A stretch of 42,190 nt of DNA from a virus. The DNA is taken from positions 1-42,190 of IMG/VR virus record IMGVR_UViG_3300046028_002710. The stretch is one strand, 5' to 3'. Positions 21,753 to 28,349 of the stretch are shown one piece after another. The position numbers and the translations under genes are program-made. Below the pieces are notes generated by a model. That model had not been told where the DNA came from. It made no database searches and saw only the letters and a program-made list of their open reading frames with translations. How positions within the stretch are numbered: the first letter of the stretch is position 1; each line of letters opens with the position of its first letter.

Positions 21753-23969
21753 ATGTCAGGGCACGATAATCTCCTATTCTTGGGAACATCATATGACAAA
21801 CCGTTCTTACCCAAACTCAAAAGCTGTGTTGGATCAGCAAAAGTATTTCTCTCAACCGAGCAGATTTCAACACTGTTTGAAGTTGAAGCGTACTGCAAGA
21901 AACGAGGAATTACTGGAGTCATCACTACCTCTCCAGTATTGCTTCAAAAACTTTTGCCTCAATCCACATCACAAAAAGCTCCATCGGTTGACAACTTTGC
22001 AGGAAGTCTTTTCACAAAGGCCGGAATTGAATACGTTATTGTTCACCCGCTTGAACATACTATCACGGTACCTTACGGAGAATTTCTTCTTAAAAGATAC
22101 ACGAGTAAATTGGTATACAAGTCCAAGTGGATTCAAGCTCCTCAATTCAATTGGTGCATCCTTACGTTGGATAACATAGAGCATGAATATGAACTCGCAT
22201 CCAGATCACACTTATGTGCAGTTGACATTGAAACTTATAAAGAGAATCTTGCTATACGTTGCATTGGCTTTACCACTCTTACTCTTGTCAATGGTTCTTA
22301 TATTAGTCGCTCAACTGTGTTACCAATGGATACGGATTGGTGTTATGCTTGGACACAAAAGTTCCTCTCAATAGGCGCACCCAAAATCTTACAGAATGGC
22401 AAGTATGATATTAACTATCTCATGCGCTACTCTCTTATTCTAAATAATTATGCATGGGATACAGCAACTCTCATGCACTGTTGGTACTCAGAGTTACCTA
22501 AAGATCTTGCATCCCTGTCTGCATTCTTTGTGCGTGAGTCTATGTACTGGAAAGATCTGGCAGAAACAAATGACCTCGAAACTTATTATCTTTACAACGC
22601 TAAGGATACGCATCAGACAGCACTCGTACTTTTGGGCTGGATCAACGAAGCCCCTAGTTGGGCACACACCAATTATCGTATGGAGTTTCCAATGCTATTC
22701 CCATGTGTGCTCTCTGAGCTTACGGGTATTGCGCGTGATCTCCCAAAATTGACTGACTCAAATGAAAAGATTACTGCGAAAATTAAAGCTGCAAATGAGA
22801 ATCTCTCTACTGAATTGGGAGTGCCATCGTTTAATACGAACAGTCCGCCACAAAAGAAAGCTCTCCTCAAAATCTTGGGCTGTGCAGACTTGGATGCAAC
22901 GGACGAAAAGAATCTTGCTAAAGCGCGTCTACGTCATCCTCTTAACCAACGAATCTTATCTCAAGTATCCACTATACAGAAAGATCGCAAACTCTTATCA
23001 ACGTACCTTGTGGAAGGAAAAGAATTAAGTGGCACATCCAGAATACTTTGGTCACTCAATCCACATGGAACAGATACTGGTAGACTCGCGTCTAAAGAGC
23101 ATCACTTCTGGTGTGGTTTACAAATTCAGAATATCCCGAGAGGACAGACAGTTAAGGCAACCCTCTGTGCAGATGCAGGATTTTACCTTGGCGAGTCAGA
23201 CTTGGAACAGGCTGAGTCCAGAGACACGGCATACATTACAGGAGATAAGAATCTCATTGCAGCTGTCTCCTCAGGAAAAGACTTCCACGCAGTTAATGCA
23301 TCAAGCTTTTTTGGAATTCCTTACGAAAGTATTTACGACGACGCAACTGGAAAAACTCTCGATAAGAAGTTACGCGATCTTGCCAAACGAGTTAATCATG
23401 GTGCTTCATACAACATGGGTTGGTCGGTACTCATTGACACAATGGGTGAAGACAAAATTCAAGAAGCTCAAAGATTGCTTAAGTTACCTACTCGGTGGAC
23501 GCTTCGTGAAGTTGCTGAACATTTGCTTAACGTGTTTACTCTTACTTACCCTGACGTTCGAATTGGGTATCAAGACTGGATACGAAGAACTGTGTCGCTC
23601 ACGCACAAACTCACAGGTGCAACGGGGTGGACTAGATACTGTTTCTCTGACCCAACGAAATCTAAAACTGCACTCAATGGATATGTAGCACACAATCCAC
23701 AATCCCTCAATGCTATGACATTGAATGTAGCGTATCTTAAAGTGTTCTATGAGATTGCATTACCTAACCCGCGTGATTTTAAACTCATGGCCCAGATCCA
23801 TGACTCTATATTCTTTCAGTACAGAATCGGACACGAGCATCTGGCACAGAAAGTTAAATCTCTAATGGAGATTCCAGTGGACATAACAGATGTAAAAGGA
23901 ATCAAACATACATTCACAGTACCTGCTGCATTAAAGTGTGGTAAGAAATACTGGAGTGAACTGGAGTGA
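21753..23969 (+). CDS. DNA polymerase, family A, with 3'-5' exonuclease
   Basis: This 738-residue replicative polymerase has exonuclease motifs CAVDIETY (D158, E160), LQNGKYD (N215, D219) and YLYNAKD (Y281, D285). Polymerase motifs are DTGRLAS, motif A SDLEQAESR (D483, E488), the O-helix RDLAKRVNHGASYNMG (R541, K545, H549, Y553) and motif C QIHDS (H683, D684, S685). Position 549 aligns with E. coli Phe762 and is His; motif C has Ser where the family usually has Glu. About 150 residues precede the exonuclease and lack 5'-nuclease motifs. The start follows the upstream gene by 3 bases. It is the only DNA polymerase seen. Confidence 0.93.
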   Translation: MSGHDNLLFLGTSYDKPFLPKLKSCVGSAKVFLSTEQISTLFEVEAYCKKRGITGVITTSPVLLQKLLPQSTSQKAPSVDNFAGSLFTKAGIEYVIVHPLEHTITVPYGEFLLKRYTSKLVYKSKWIQAPQFNWCILTLDNIEHEYELASRSHLCAVDIETYKENLAIRCIGFTTLTLVNGSYISRSTVLPMDTDWCYAWTQKFLSIGAPKILQNGKYDINYLMRYSLILNNYAWDTATLMHCWYSELPKDLASLSAFFVRESMYWKDLAETNDLETYYLYNAKDTHQTALVLLGWINEAPSWAHTNYRMEFPMLFPCVLSELTGIARDLPKLTDSNEKITAKIKAANENLSTELGVPSFNTNSPPQKKALLKILGCADLDATDEKNLAKARLRHPLNQRILSQVSTIQKDRKLLSTYLVEGKELSGTSRILWSLNPHGTDTGRLASKEHHFWCGLQIQNIPRGQTVKATLCADAGFYLGESDLEQAESRDTAYITGDKNLIAAVSSGKDFHAVNASSFFGIPYESIYDDATGKTLDKKLRDLAKRVNHGASYNMGWSVLIDTMGEDKIQEAQRLLKLPTRWTLREVAEHLLNVFTLTYPDVRIGYQDWIRRTVSLTHKLTGATGWTRYCFSDPTKSKTALNGYVAHNPQSLNAMTLNVAYLKVFYEIALPNPRDFKLMAQIHDSIFFQYRIGHEHLAQKVKSLMEIPVDITDVKGIKHTFTVPAALKCGKKYWSELE

Positions 23970-24214
23970 CCACAGTGCATAAGAGAGACTTACCAAAAGG
24001 AGTTTATCCTAATCATTTGGGAACCAGATTCAGAGCAATTTTTTTCAATAAAAAAGAGAGGTACTATCTAGGATCATATCTAACAATCGAAGAAGCTCAC
24101 ATTGTGTACCTTAGAAAAGTAACTGAGATACAAAATGAAGAAGCGTATTATGTACAAACAAAACCTAAAGCTTATCAACTCAAACTTAGTGGAACTCCTT
24201 GGCAAGGATTATAG
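23966..24214 (+). CDS. AP2-like DNA-binding domain protein
   Basis: This 82-residue protein starts at GTG, overlapping the polymerase stop (GTGA), with GGAG close upstream. The core GVYPNHLGTRFRAIFFNKKE followed by YYLGSYLTIEEAHIVYLRKV matches the AP2 fold: three strands with G-V-Y, R-A, LG-x-Y and then a helix. In phages AP2 domains usually sit in HNH homing endonucleases, but no HNH motif is present here. It may be a stand-alone DNA-binding protein or a remnant of a mobile endonuclease. Confidence 0.65.
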   Translation: MTTVHKRDLPKGVYPNHLGTRFRAIFFNKKERYYLGSYLTIEEAHIVYLRKVTEIQNEEAYYVQTKPKAYQLKLSGTPWQGL

Positions 24215-24220
24215 AAACAA

Positions 24221-24481
24221 ATGACAAACACAGTACCCCCTACACAGATCATATATGAATTTGAATTCCAATTCGAATCACAACCCACTCTTTGGTTACG
24301 AACTGATGTAACAGTTCAACAAGCTCTGGATTGTATCAAAACAGGACTACTTAAAAACCTAGCTGTTGCTAGAGTAAAACTGTTTTCAATCTCAGAATCA
24401 AATCAATCAATCAGTTTTGTCTATGACATTGCTGCTGCCAAATCAGGTAACATACCATGGTCTTTGCTTCCATCATTATAA
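24221..24481 (+). CDS. Hypothetical protein
   Basis: This 86-residue protein (MTNTVPPTQIIYEFEFQFES) follows the AP2-like gene by 6 bases. It alternates strands and a helix (VTVQQALDCIKTGLL, VARVKLFSISESNQSI), giving a small alpha/beta outline. No family is recognised. Its 3' end overlaps the start of the next small gene. Confidence 0.55.
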   Translation: MTNTVPPTQIIYEFEFQFESQPTLWLRTDVTVQQALDCIKTGLLKNLAVARVKLFSISESNQSISFVYDIAAAKSGNIPWSLLPSL

Positions 24482-24630
24482 CACCAGCTGACACTAAGCC
24501 CTCTGTGGCTTTATCAATCAGACCAGAGGATTTAAAAATTCTATTTCAGCGAGCATTAAACACTTGGACAGATGTTCCTCCTTATCTCTTGGAACTATCT
24601 GACAAATTAGACGTCCTGTGTAACTCTTGA
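24457..24630 (+). CDS. 57-residue small gene
   Basis: An ATG at 24457, with AGGT about 8 bases upstream, opens a 57-residue frame (MVFASIIITPADTKPSVALS) that fills the space between the 86-residue gene and the DUF3987 ATPase. The later part PEDLKILFQRALNTWTDVPP looks like ordinary helical protein. It overlaps the previous gene by 25 bases and stops 9 bases before the next ATG, the tight packing usual here. Function is unknown. Confidence 0.55.
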   Translation: MVFASIIITPADTKPSVALSIRPEDLKILFQRALNTWTDVPPYLLELSDKLDVLCNS

Positions 24631-24639
24631 TTGAACCAA

Positions 24640-25890
24640 ATGCGCTCTAGCTTTTTAACTGACTACTTGCATTACACCAATGACTCAGAAGTACCTATAT
24701 CCTTTCACCGTTGGTCTGCTATTGCTGGTATCGGAGCAATACTAGAGCGCAACATTTTCATCCCGCACGGGCACTCTCACATCTATCCTAACCAATATGC
24801 GATGTTGATTGGCACAGCAGGTACTAGAAAATCAACAGCAATTAAACTGATGAAATCAATGTTAGTTAAAGCAGGTTACACAACCATATCTGCGGAACGA
24901 ACATCCAAAGAGAAGTTTCTAATGGATCTTGCAGGACATGAAGATGAATTCGAAACTTCGCCAGACACAATACTAGATAAGAATTTATGGGGGGAACAAA
25001 CAGATGAGTCAACAATCAGGCCAATGTTCATTGGAGCAGATGAGGCAAACGATTTCTTCGGAATTGGAAATCTTGAATTCCTTTCCATTCTCGGAAGTTT
25101 GTGGGACTGGAGTGGGCCTGCCTATTCTAATCGCATTAAGACAGGCAAATCGGTCTCTATACCAAACCCTACAATCTCCATCCTTGCCGGGAACACACCT
25201 ACCGGATTCTCTATTGCGTTTCCGCCAGACATATTGGGGCAGGGATTTTTCTCCAGACTCTTGCTTGTATATGGAGAGCCCAACGGGAGAAAGATTACTT
25301 TCCCTCGCACACCTGATGCACATGAAACCGCGCACATTGTAACATCGCTACAAAAAATTAAGTCCTACCATTACGGAGAACTAACATATACACCAGAAGC
25401 GAAAAAACTCTTAGAACATATATACACAAATGCGAAACCACTTGATGATTTGAGATTTGATTCTTACTCCAACAGACGATTTACCCATTTATTAAAACTG
25501 TCTATTGTTGTTGCTGCTTCCAGATTAGAGAAAGCGATATCAGAGTCAATAGTGATTGAAGCAAATACATATCTCACGTACATTGAAACTCTCATGCCGA
25601 AAGCATTGGGAGAATTTGGCAAGTCAAGAAACTCAGATATTACCCACAAAGTTTTGTCATTCATTGAAGCACATGACGGAATCATTTTGAAAGACTTGAT
25701 GAAACTTGTCTCGGCAGATTTGGAAAAACCTTCTGACATTGGAGACATAATCAGAAAACTGTCCATGTCAGATAAGATCCAGAATGTAAACGGATTGTTT
25801 TTACCTATGAGAAAGATAGGTCTTACAGACGCAGATTATACAATTGATCTGTCCCATTTAACCCAAGAAGAATTAGCTGTAAAAGGCTAA
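24640..25890 (+). CDS. DUF3987-type helicase-like ATPase
   Basis: This 416-residue protein is read from the ATG at 24640 (MRSSFLTDYLHYTNDSEVPI); an in-frame TTG lies 9 bases earlier. It has a Walker A of the GTAGTRKST form near residue 69, Walker B FIGADEANDF, and the segments ISILAGNTPTGFSIAFP and GQGFFSRLLLVYGEP that mark DUF3987/DUF927-like phage ATPases. The C-terminus looks like a winged helix (IGDIIRKLSMSDKIQNVNGL). It is the best candidate for the replicative helicase. The usual primase half was not found in it or beside it. Confidence 0.75.
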   Translation: MRSSFLTDYLHYTNDSEVPISFHRWSAIAGIGAILERNIFIPHGHSHIYPNQYAMLIGTAGTRKSTAIKLMKSMLVKAGYTTISAERTSKEKFLMDLAGHEDEFETSPDTILDKNLWGEQTDESTIRPMFIGADEANDFFGIGNLEFLSILGSLWDWSGPAYSNRIKTGKSVSIPNPTISILAGNTPTGFSIAFPPDILGQGFFSRLLLVYGEPNGRKITFPRTPDAHETAHIVTSLQKIKSYHYGELTYTPEAKKLLEHIYTNAKPLDDLRFDSYSNRRFTHLLKLSIVVAASRLEKAISESIVIEANTYLTYIETLMPKALGEFGKSRNSDITHKVLSFIEAHDGIILKDLMKLVSADLEKPSDIGDIIRKLSMSDKIQNVNGLFLPMRKIGLTDADYTIDLSHLTQEELAVKG

Positions 25891-25911
25891 CATCCCAAGA
25901 AAGAAAATCAT

Positions 25912-26490
25912 ATGAGCGCGAAACTAATTAATATTGTTTTGGATTTGGAAACCCTAGGAACATCGGAGGACGCAGCAATCTTACAGATTGGTTGTTGTAT
26001 CCCAGAGTTCGATCATATACATATACCAACTGGTATCTCCCACGAATTTGAATCAACCATTTCTTATGATGTTGCTCTAGCGTCTGAGTTTAATAAAGAC
26101 AGGGATACATTATCGTGGTGGGAACAACAAGATACGAAAGCTAGAAAACATGTATTCAGTGGGCAAGATTCTTATAGTGATGCTTTTGATCACTTCCGTT
26201 TCTGGTTGGATTCTATCAGAGCTAATGGTGCGGATGTTGCGGTGTGGGGAAACGGTTCAGACTTCGACAATCGTTTGCTTGCGTACTCTCTCAATTCTAT
26301 GGGCTATCATGGTGTGTGGAACTTTAGGAACAACCGTGATCTGCGTACTATTAAAGCTCTGTTCCCGGTAACACACTTGAGCTCAGAGACTGACGGTATC
26401 AAACACACAGCATTAGCTGATGCAAGATACGAAGCAAGATTACTGAACACTATCCGAAACGTTTACTTATACGCTGGAGAGAATCTATGA
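25912..26490 (+). CDS. DEDD-type 3'-5' exonuclease (Rv2179c-like)
   Basis: This 192-residue protein has the DEDDh exonuclease motifs: Exo I NIVLDLETLGTSEDAAILQI, a central VWGNGSDFDN, and Exo III HTALADARYEA. WWEQQD and RNNRDLRTI between them are typical of the 3'-5' exoribonuclease family of phages and Mycobacterium Rv2179c. It could degrade RNA or single-stranded DNA for nucleotide recycling or proofreading support. The ribosome site is weak (AAGAAAG), and its stop overlaps the next start (ATGA). Confidence 0.82.
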   Translation: MSAKLINIVLDLETLGTSEDAAILQIGCCIPEFDHIHIPTGISHEFESTISYDVALASEFNKDRDTLSWWEQQDTKARKHVFSGQDSYSDAFDHFRFWLDSIRANGADVAVWGNGSDFDNRLLAYSLNSMGYHGVWNFRNNRDLRTIKALFPVTHLSSETDGIKHTALADARYEARLLNTIRNVYLYAGENL

Positions 26491-26777
26491 TACACGAATT
26501 TTTCCCTGAAGAGTTTATACAATTACAATTGGAAATCGCGCACCATCCATTACTAATTCAACGCTTGCAGAAACACGCAGGTCTTGGAATGGAAGTTGTA
26601 TTCGCAGAAACTTGTCACTACTGTGGCTATGAAATCAATGCAGAGCTAGACGGTGAACAGTTGAAAGCTCTCGCAGATGTGCTGATTAACAAACTGAAAG
26701 GTATGGCAGTGCGCGCTGCAATCAAAGGTATCTCCTATGATTGGAGTAAAGAAGCTTGGAAATTTGGAGTGCATTAG
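26487..26777 (+). CDS. Hypothetical protein with a CxxC pair
   Basis: This 96-residue protein overlaps the exonuclease by 4 bases (ATGA), so translation is coupled. It has an acidic-aromatic start (MIHEFFPEEFIQLQLEIAHH), a CHYCGYE segment that might bind zinc with nearby His, and a helix LKALADVLINKLKGMAVRAA. No family is recognised. It might modulate the exonuclease (inference from coupling only). Confidence 0.6.
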   Translation: MIHEFFPEEFIQLQLEIAHHPLLIQRLQKHAGLGMEVVFAETCHYCGYEINAELDGEQLKALADVLINKLKGMAVRAAIKGISYDWSKEAWKFGVH

Positions 26778-26788
26778 AGAGCGCTGAA

Positions 26789-27070
26789 ATGAAAAAGCCT
26801 CACGCGCCCAGAGTTAGAGAACTTTTAAAATGTCATCAGTTTGGTCTGAGCACATTAGATATAGCAAGTCTATTGGAGATTAGATCAAACACTATTCTTA
26901 AAGTGCTACATAAAATGCCTGACTGTTATGTAGATAGGTGGGCAACTCCTAACAGAGGGCAGTATGTAGCAGTGTGGTGTTTGGCTGATGTACCTAAGGA
27001 TTGTCCATATCCCACAAGAAATAAAGCTAAGCCTTCAACAGTTTGGATAATAGAAAAGGAACTATCATGA
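26789..27070 (+). CDS. Small helix-turn-helix protein
   Basis: This 93-residue protein starts at the ATG at 26789 (MKKPHAPRVRELLKCHQFGL) with GAGAG upstream; a TTG at 26756 lies in the previous gene. STLDIASLLEIRSNTILKVL followed by KMPDCYVDRW fits a winged-helix unit of the type seen in small phage regulators. The C-terminal part is basic and aromatic. It may be a transcription regulator of the accessory cassette or of the phage. It ends with ATGA overlap into the next gene. Confidence 0.65.
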   Translation: MKKPHAPRVRELLKCHQFGLSTLDIASLLEIRSNTILKVLHKMPDCYVDRWATPNRGQYVAVWCLADVPKDCPYPTRNKAKPSTVWIIEKELS

Positions 27071-27306
27071 AAACGACAATGGAACTCGTAGACGCTTACG
27101 TCGTCAAGATGATGGCAGTTGCAAACTACGTCAAGAATGATGACCCCCATAAAGCCAGAGCAGCACTGGCCCAGCGTATCGAGGCGTTGGAAAAGGATGC
27201 TGCCAAATTGGTGCAGGTTGTGATGGTGCTGGACGGCTACTGGACTCGCTTGCCTCAAGGTATGGCAAATGATCTGAACGAAGCAATGAAAGGTGAAACA
27301 CCATGA
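27067..27306 (+). CDS. Accessory-cassette helical protein
   Basis: This 79-residue protein is read from the ATG at 27067, with AGGA about 7 bases upstream and a 4-base overlap with the HTH gene. It is helical (ARAALAQRIEALEKDAAKLV) and probably coiled. The DNA from here to 28240 is visibly richer in G+C and uses C- and G-ending codons, unlike the upstream genes. It is the first gene of a three-gene ATGA-coupled cassette, probably acquired. Function is unknown. Confidence 0.6.
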   Translation: MKTTMELVDAYVVKMMAVANYVKNDDPHKARAALAQRIEALEKDAAKLVQVVMVLDGYWTRLPQGMANDLNEAMKGETP

Positions 27307-27467
27307 CTTGGGCGCTCGTATTAATGGCTTGCCAACGTGTGTGCGTACCACACTTCGTTGAGCTTTACCTGACCAAGGCTGCGTGTGAATTGAAGGTGGA
27401 CAGCAACACCAGCGTATTCCACGCCCAGAGATCGTACTGTGTGCCAGTAGTTAAGGAAACACCATGA
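27303..27467 (+). CDS. 54-residue cysteine-containing small protein
   Basis: This short gene is linked to both neighbours by ATGA overlaps, which strongly supports translation. The product starts MTWALVLMACQRVCVPHFVE, a hydrophobic stretch with Cys that could be a short signal or lipoprotein-like leader, and has two further Cys after it. Similar tiny Cys-containing exported proteins occur in proteobacterial prophages. Export and function are inference. Confidence 0.55.
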   Translation: MTWALVLMACQRVCVPHFVELYLTKAACELKVDSNTSVFHAQRSYCVPVVKETP

Positions 27468-28240
27468 AAAACTACGATGAACTGATTGCCAAGCTTGCGC
27501 AAGGTGCGTCAATCTCCCGCGAACGAAACATGAATCTCGACTTTGCGAAGGTTGCAGACAAAGCCGCAACCGCAATCCAAGAACTGAAGGCCGAGAACGC
27601 CCAGCTTGATGACGGATGGAAAGACGCCAACCGACTAGCTTTCAACTTGCAATTGGAACGTGACGAGTACCGCAAAGCCGCTGACGATCAAGCCGCTGCG
27701 CACAAGGTGGAGCGTGATGATCTGCGGTTAGTTATAGACCACGCAGAGATTCGAGAGAATCAGTTAGTAAAAGAGCGTGATGCACTCAGCGCAAGGCTCG
27801 CAGCCCTTGAGCAGCAGGAGCCTACCAATGCAATTAATGCCTCTGCGCTATTCACAGCACAGCACCAGTTCCTTGAATGGAATCGACAGCAATCCGAGCC
27901 GTTGGTTCAGGTTGCTTATGAGTATGGCGTGTTTGGTAAGGCAGTAGAGCTTTACCTCGCAGCCGGTGCAGCACCACAGCCAGCGCAGGATGTGAATGCG
28001 GAGCTGGTGGAGACTGCTTACGACAAAGTACAGCAGCAAATAGTTGAGCGTTATCGCGTGGAGAAATCCGCTGGCGGTTTTTGGCCCTGCTGCGTCAAAG
28101 CCGGAGATGGGACCAGGGATATTTTTGTTGGTTCCAAGAAGCAGGCAGAGCATGTGCGACAGGCATTGCAGACGGCCTGCCTGGACGGCGCGTTCATCGC
28201 AACTGCATCCAAAGCAGCACCGCAAGGAGAGCAGCAATAA
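27464..28240 (+). CDS. Coiled-coil accessory protein, Ea22-like style
   Basis: This 258-residue protein has an N-terminal coiled-coil half (DKAATAIQELKAENAQLDDG, RDALSARLAALEQQEP) and a distinct C-terminal domain with KSAGGFWPCCVKAGDGTRDI. The LAALEQQEP junction is common in accessory proteins of enterobacterial and betaproteobacterial phages and prophages (Ea22-type), where function is mostly unknown. Its G+C content is higher than in the rest of the genome, which points to recent transfer. It is the last gene before the convergent terminator. Confidence 0.6.
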   Translation: MKNYDELIAKLAQGASISRERNMNLDFAKVADKAATAIQELKAENAQLDDGWKDANRLAFNLQLERDEYRKAADDQAAAHKVERDDLRLVIDHAEIRENQLVKERDALSARLAALEQQEPTNAINASALFTAQHQFLEWNRQQSEPLVQVAYEYGVFGKAVELYLAAGAAPQPAQDVNAELVETAYDKVQQQIVERYRVEKSAGGFWPCCVKAGDGTRDIFVGSKKQAEHVRQALQTACLDGAFIATASKAAPQGEQQ

Positions 28241-28270
28241 TACTCTTACTTGAATAATTTTAGATTAAAT

Positions 28271-28320
28271 AAAAGCCCCCAATAAGATTCACAACTAAGT
28301 GTTTCCTGTGGGGGCTTTTT
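28271..28320. terminator. Bidirectional terminator at the convergence point
   Basis: AAAAGCCCCC (28271-28280) pairs with GGGGGCTTTT (28310-28319). The stem gives a T-run on both strands, so it can end the rightward early unit (last stop 28240) and the leftward late unit (last stop 28350). CACA and TGTG in the loop may extend the pairing. Confidence 0.9.
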
Positions 28321-28349
28321 CACGTTTGCAATTTTCTACCTATTCCTAC

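Noticed and set aside
20538-23969. 2-aminoadenine (Z) genome system suggested by the MazG-like protein next to a family A polymerase
   Set aside because: No PurZ-like adenylosuccinate synthetase and no DatZ-type HD hydrolase was found anywhere in the window.
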